Positions 58,960-64,000 of a stretch of 64,000 nt of DNA are shown here, piece by piece (the stretch's first letter is position 1; each line of letters opens with the position of its first letter). The stretch lies in the NCBI GenBank assembly GCA_900404475.1, contig OUQQ01000001.1:62001-126000 (forward strand), given 5' to 3'. The stretch comes from Spongospora subterranea (lineage: Eukaryota > Endomyxa > Phytomyxea > Plasmodiophorida > Plasmodiophoridae). The position numbers were made by a program, and so were the translations under genes. The notes beneath the pieces are model-generated. The model made no database searches. It saw nothing but the letters and a program-made list of their open reading frames with translations, and was not told where the DNA came from.

Positions 58960-60914
58960 ATGGCTGTGGCCGATTCCGTCCCTGATCGATTGATGACCGT
59001 CGCCGAAGAGATAGTATTCCGGGTCCATTCGGCCTATACCGACGACGTTGACGGACTGGTGGCGATCGGCAAATCCCTAGGGATAACTATCGAGGTTCCT
59101 CGTTCGAAGGTATCGGTTATGCTCGTGGGGAACCATTCCGCCGGCAAGAGCTCGTTCATCAACTGGTATCGCCATCGCCCATCGTCCGGCTATCGGTGGA
59201 CTGATCGTTGCCGCTAGGTACATTGGCGAATACGTTCAGGTAATCGCATATGCGACACCCCCTGGAACAGACGTGGACGGTTGAGTGTGTTGATCTGAAC
59301 CCAGTTGGAAAGCGTGGCGATGGAGACGAACTCGTTCACGTTCGTATCGCACGGGAAACGAAGGGAGACGTTCAAGGTCGGTGATGATTACTCGCTGCTC
59401 CAGAGCCGATCTGATATCTCACGATCGATCTCGGTATAATTCAGGGCCGTGCCACCATCAAACACAAACCTTGGCTGGCCGATATCGAATCATTCCCTGG
59501 CGCTATCGACAACCTGTCCACACAAATCTCCAGCTCCAGGCACAACCTGTTCGCCATGTGCGATTTCGTGGATACGCCGGGTCTGACTGATGGATCGCTG
59601 AAATATCCATATCCTGGTTGGGCGGTTGCTGGAACATGGGCCTCAATCCCGCTCGACTCACCATTTGTGTTTGGACAGTCAATGAGATACTGGAATGGCT
59701 GGGGATTCGTGCCGATCTGATTCTGGTGTTCTTCGATCCTCATGGCCAAGCACTGTGTGCTCGGACGTAATACTGGACCTCCCTGGTCGATCGGCGGACC
59801 TGTTTCTGACAGCGATCTCTCTGCAGGATGAATGTGGTCCATCGACTCAACAAGAACTGCAAACCCAAGACGCACTACTTCCTGACGATGGCGGATAAGG
59901 TCTGGTCACTTGGCGAGCATCCGCGCCCAACCACGCCCTGACCCCGATCACGATCGCAGATCTCCTCAGAGAAGGAGCGATCCAAGGTCATCCTGCAGGT
60001 CGCACAGTCGCTGAGTCACGCTCAGACGCGTCCGTCGACAATGTCGGGAAATCATCATCCCGACGCCGTTGCCGTTGACCACCAGGGCCAAGAGACCTGG
60101 CTGGGAGAGCACGCCCTTCGGTAAAATGATGATCGCCCCTCTCCACTCAATCGAAATTTCCCTGTCTGACGACCGTGTGTTTTGTTGCCAGTGTTCGCCC
60201 GATCTATATCCCAGAGAAGGTGCAGCACGGCGCCGACCTCAGCCCCGATTTCAATCGAATCGACGAGGTCCTGGAGCTGATCGCCGACGCCGTCAACCAG
60301 AACGTGCAGAATCACATCGAACGCTTTGAGAACGACAGCCTGATCTTGCTGGATTCGGTCAACAAAAGTCTGACCAGGTAAATCGCCGTGCCCGCCCTCC
60401 ACCGTCATTGACGACTGATTACAAGATACGAATGGCGTCGGAGAATCAACGACGTAATCGGGTCGTTTCGGATGTTGTGTTTGATATTGACCTGGTCTAT
60501 TCCCATGATCCTATCGCTATATTTGTTCTACATGATTCACCCCCTGGTTCTCCCCAAGTAAGTGGTGCTGCCCCCATTGCCTCTCGCGCCTCAAAAACGC
60601 TGTTCGCTGACCGGTTGCGGGTGCCCGAATCGAACAGGGAATTCCTGGGTCTGCCTTGGGTTCAGAAGACGTTGCAGACGGCGATGGCATCGTTTACATG
60701 GGTCGCTGAACAATGGCCCGAACTGATTCAGATCGAGCGAGCGGTTGTTTTCCGGCATTGCGTCCTCGTCTTCCTGATCGCGGCCGCCGCAGCCGTTGCG
60801 TTCGGGAAACTGATCGTGGGCAACATCTCGCCACGTGACGCCAGAAGACTCTACACTCACCAGGCGCAGCTTCGGAACAACGTCGAAGGTATTGAACCAG
60901 CGTTTGCCGTTTGA
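58960..60914 (+). CDS. Dynamin-superfamily (EHD-like) membrane GTPase
   Basis: Start ATG 58960 (MAVADSVPDRLMTVAEEIVF). G1 motif GNHSAGKSSFIN (about 59130) continues across a 50-base intron into WYIGEYVQ. Switch and G3 come next: FTFVSHGKRRET, IKHKPWLADIESFPG and CDFVDTPGLTDG (about 59570). A second half reads RADLILVFFDPHGQA and NKNCKPKTHYFLTMADKVW, where the G4 (usually TKAD or NKAD) reads TMAD. Downstream, IYIPEKVQHGADLSPDFNRI and helical repeats lead to hydrophobic segments (ILSLYLFYMIHPLVL; VLVFLIAAAAAVAFGKLIVG) near the C-terminus, stop at about 60914. The GNHSAGKSS P-loop is typical of EHD/sarcalumenin-type proteins. The membrane spans suggest a membrane-remodelling or fusion GTPase rather than a cytosolic EHD. 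Several splice sites in 59220-60100 are approximate. Confidence 0.65.
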
Positions 60915-61047
60915 TGATCGCTAACGATGGGAGAACAGTTCAGGTGCCGTTGCACTGGAAGACCTTCTTCTCAGATTCCACCTATGAATAAACACACGAG
61001 TTCAGTAAAACAGGATCGAGTGCCCGGTACCTGATTCATAGCGCCAA

Positions 61048-61830
61048 ATGGATGAAGTCGATCCGGTCGTGGGCGAATCGTTCGAGAACGCGTACGTGAA
61101 GGACACGAAACGGTGCCTGCTGCGGTTGGAGAACGCGGCGAACACGGGGATCGGGGAGATTGTCGAAGGGATATCGGAGCTGAGTGTATTGTGCTGGCTG
61201 GGCGGCCCAGCGGTGCAGATCCCGGTTGGGACCAGCCACATCGTCGACAGGTTCCACGAATGGCTCCAGGGCAGGGCGCTTCCCATCGACAACCTCACCG
61301 ACGATCAGGTCTTCGCCCTCCATCGCGCCGTTCTCGAGGTGGTCTCGATCGTCTGCCGACGGTCGAAACCGATCCAGGATCGCCTGAAGCAGTCGCTGTG
61401 GATCGAGGTTCTGGTAAAGTTCTTGAGTCACCCGAGGGATAAACTGGTACAATTCCTGTCCAAGACGACATGATCTGCCAAACTCAACATTGTGTGTTTC
61501 GCTAGCGACAATTGGCGGTGACGTGTTTATTGTTCATAATCATCAACAATACCGCCAATCAGTTCGCCATCATGAAGGTTCATGGGATTCAGGTGGGAAG
61601 CGGCGCCGCTCTCGATTGTTGTTGTGGTTATTGACCTGGGGGGCGGTACTTTGGCCAACGAACAGGGGGCCATCGAGAATATCTGCAATCTGGATTGGTC
61701 GCTGCACGTGTCGAACCACGCCGACGACCTGCTGAACCTGTTGGATCTAGCCCAGCACGCCATCCGGAAGGACGGGGCCGGGAACGAATCCCTGCTCATC
61801 CTCATGCAGCAATTATCACGACAGGGATGA
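61048..61830 (+). CDS. Unidentified alpha-helical protein
   Basis: ATG 61048 opens 141 residues of helical, well-balanced sequence: VGESFENAYVKDTKRCLLRL, GTSHIVDRFHEWLQG, LTDDQVFALHRAVLEVVS and DRLKQSLWIEVLVKFLSH. A second exon after a CAG acceptor near 61660 carries GAIENICNLDWSLHVSN and DDLLNLLDLAQHAIRKDG with a stop at 61830. The joint between the two was not solved, because the first frame closes at 61473. The GC-rich third positions match the flanking dynamin-like and GRK-like genes. It may be an armadillo/HEAT-like solenoid. No family recognised. Confidence 0.45.
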
Positions 61831-62342
61831 TCATGACCATCATCATTAGACCCGTCATTTCAATTACAACGATTGTATAAAGGGTAAAATCGCCCATAAA
61901 AAAACGGCCGATTGTCGTCGCCTGCTATTTAATAAAAAAAAACAACGTGTTTCATCACATTCGTGCTCTGCAATAGATAAGATCGGGCTGTTTCTCCCTG
62001 AACGACTCCTAGAATTGCAAACAATTCCTGCATAGGGAGATGGGCAAATTCACAGTCCGAGAAGGGAAAACGGATGATGATCTGATATGGTTTCGGAAAC
62101 AACAGCACCATTGGTGAGATTGAGGGGAAATATTGCTAATCGATGGAGTAGGAATAGATATTTTCACAGCTCATAGCGAGAATAAGATCGTGTACAAATT
62201 ACGATTGGTGCAGAATCCCAACCCCCATATTACGTTGGTTTTGGGTGTCGGGTTGCAATCGTGTGGGAGAACAAAGTGGGGGCGCTAGGCTTCCCCTGGA
62301 TTATCTGCCAAGATTGACGAGCTCAGGCGCGTTTCGGGCGGT
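61831..62342. other. Intergenic; nothing recognised
   Basis: AT-rich relative to its GC-rich neighbours, with an A-run near 61930. No gene, repeat or RNA was identified. Probably 3' UTR of the preceding gene and promoter of the GRK-like gene. Confidence 0.4.
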
Positions 62343-64000
62343 ATGGCCTTCGATGCGATCGAGACGACGGTGGCCAACGCCCTTCTGCTGAAGGCGCAGA
62401 TGGGGGAAACGGAGCCCATCGTGCTCAAGACCAAACCGTTCTCGGACCTGACCGCGTATTGCCAGAAGACGCTGAACGAGCTGTCGCTGTCGGTGTTGCT
62501 CCAGGAGCCGCTGGGCAAGTACTGTTTCAGCCGGTTCCTGGCCGACGCCAACTCGGACGTGATCCTCCAGATCTGCACCGATATTCGCCTGATCCGGGGC
62601 TCGTCCGGCAAAGGGAAGCGGATCCGAGGGATGAAGATCGTCAACGGGCTGTGCGACGACACGGCCGATCACGTCGTGGCGCCGGCGTCGGGCGTGTCGC
62701 CATCCCGGCCCAGTACGGCGCTGTCAAATCTCAAAGGTAATCGAAGGGAGTTGTCGATCGTCGGCATCGGGGGATGGATTGATCACCAAATGGACAGGAG
62801 ATGATAAGGGCGTGTCGGTATCGGACCCGCCCAAATCGCCCAGGAGCATGGCCGCCCCAGCATTGATGACGGCGGCCGATTTGACGTCTTCGGTCCAGGC
62901 CCAGGGCGGAAAGAACACGATGGGCAGCGTATCGGGCGCCGATCAGGTACAGTATATTGGGAGTTGATGACGATGAGGGGAATTGGGGTCGTTGATTGGA
63001 ATGATCAGCGGGTGAAGAAGGCGGATAGGTCCCCGAATGAGAAGAGCGCCGAATCCGGTCTGAATGGGAAGGACATATCATTACACAATCAGAATCAGAC
63101 GTCAAATGGCGATTCCGACGAAGAATCATCGTACGATGACTTCATGGTCGCTTGGCACATGGCGTCACCTGATACTGTGTTCGACCGGAACAGGGTCCCG
63201 AAAGCGTCCGAGCGAGCCGATCCCCGAAAGGAGGTCGAAGAGTCATTGGGCACGAAATCGATGAAACCCGGTGTTAATCAGGACAAGGTCATTGATCGAG
63301 CCATTCGCTACGACGGGCCATTGGTCAACGAGGGCGCTCTCAGCAATAATATGGTCTGTTCCCCCCAACGCCAATCCCCCCCCAAGTCATTTCCGAAACA
63401 TTGCCCCTCAACAGGCCAACTCGTCGGATAGCCTGATCTCGACCGGGGCCAGTACCATCGTCTGGACCAAGGACCTGACCAGGAAGATCGGCCAGCCCGT
63501 CTTGGATCTGCTGTATGGGGCGGTCGTGAACCCGGACCTGTTCGAGAGCGATCAGATGATGGAGGCGTTCGAGCAGATCTATTCGGCCCTGTATAGCGAT
63601 CTGTCCCAGACCTGGTTTCCGAGGTTCATCAGGTCGGGCGAGCCCTTCCAGAGGTATATTTGCCATAGGGAGTACGCCGAGACCACAAAGGTTCGGGGCG
63701 ACGCGATTCCGTCGCGATGTTTGGGGGAACGCTAAACACAGCGTGTCGATTTCAGGTCGGGTTCGACAGTTTTCAGATGTTTCGGGCGCTAGGGAAAGGG
63801 GCGTTTGGGATGGTGTCGGCGGTGCAGAAGAAGGACACGAAGAAGATCTACGCGATGAAGTCGATGTCGAAGAAGAAGATCAAGCACTACCACTCCGAGA
63901 AGCTGTGCGAGATCGAGAAAGCGGCGCTGCAAAAGGTGGACTCGCCCTTCATACTGAACCTGAAGTACTCGTTCAGCAACGACAAGAATGTGTTCCTGGT
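62343..64000 (+). CDS. GRK-like RGS-domain AGC kinase, interrupted RGS, 3' end cut by window
   Basis: ATG 62343 (MAFDAIETTVANALLLKAQM) matches the GRK N-terminus. The first RGS half reads SLSVLLQEPLGKYCFSRFL and DVILQICTDI. After introns ending at about 62805, 63009 and 63416, an Asp/Ser-rich linker of roughly 200 residues (DEESSYDDF, PRKEVEESLG) separates it from the second RGS half: VVNPDLFESDQMMEAFEQIY and SQTWFPRFIRSGEPFQRY. A phase-0 intron (GTTCGG...TTTCAG) joins ETTK to VGFDSFQMFRALGKGAFGMV. The kinase lobe then has YAMKSMSKKKIK (catalytic Lys) and EKLCEIEKAAL (helix-C Glu) before the window ends in frame. GRKs phosphorylate active G-protein-coupled receptors. Catalytic loop and C-tail lie outside the window. 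Confidence 0.8.

Noticed and set aside
59441..59875. 144-codon minus-strand ORF opposite the dynamin-like gene
   Set aside because: GC-rich antisense frame. The plus strand carries DTPG and other GTPase motifs at the same place.
1..64000. CRISPR arrays, operons or prokaryotic origin
   Set aside because: GT-AG introns in essentially every resolved gene, plus eukaryote-only families, exclude a bacterial or archaeal source. No regularly spaced short repeats were found.

Overview
This window comes from a nuclear genome of a unicellular, flagellated eukaryote. Every gene I could resolve is split by many very short GT-AG introns, mostly about 45 to 65 bases, and intergenic gaps are only tens to hundreds of bases. 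Cilium-related genes (BBS7, a TPGS1-like tubulin polyglutamylase subunit) show a flagellated life stage. A DIS3L-type exosome nuclease with a degenerate PIN region, WDR17, a FAM169-like protein, a GRK-like RGS-kinase and TMEM42 together hint at an opisthokont relative (zoosporic fungus, aphelid or unicellular holozoan). That placement is an inference, and other flagellated protists are possible. Two 10-N gaps (24768-24777 and 54516-54525) and one single N (17423) are assembly marks.

Layout, left to right. 1-3154 (-): DIS3L-like RNB exonuclease, running off the left edge. 3612-3787: a 62-bp tandem repeat just before a C-terminal-motor kinesin-14 (3825-6239, +). 6698-7755 (+): membrane RING protein. 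About 8052-13093 (+): WDR17. 13131-13920: decayed retroelement protease region with a 30-bp direct repeat. 14108-16614 (-): MscS-family channel. 16656-17890: a foldback or Mutator-like element with a 10-bp target duplication and an internal USP-like ORF, sitting about 40 bp upstream of the MscS start. 18242-19200 (+): TPGS1-like. 19304-about 22760 (-): NADPH oxidase with N-terminal SH3 and extra membrane segments. 23231-23789 (+): unidentified. 24071-24585 (-): TMEM42-like. 25345-26550 (+): heptatricopeptide-like organellar protein. 26615-27289 (-): unidentified. 27569-30098 (-): DD3-3-like surface protein. 30720-31545 (+): unidentified. 31980-32413 (+): SDHD. 32480-33889 (-): CLK/LAMMER kinase. 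34556-35933 (+): FAM169/GNAT-like. 36194-38715 (+): PARP-like domain plus B-box.

A long minus-strand series follows: TRRAP/Tra1 (38850-53227), BBS7 (53520-56690) and Rab escort protein (56855-58474). From about 58.9 kb to the end the sequence looks clearly more GC-rich. It holds a dynamin-superfamily membrane GTPase (58960-60914), an unidentified alpha-helical protein (61048-61830) and a GRK-like kinase (62343 to beyond 64000) whose RGS domain is interrupted by about 200 residues.

The genes form no operon or single pathway. They are housekeeping, chromatin, cilium, signalling and membrane genes of a compact genome. The most unusual items are the SH3-multispan-NOX fusion, the split-RGS kinase, the foldback transposon carrying a deubiquitinase-like ORF, and the PARP-like/B-box fusion.
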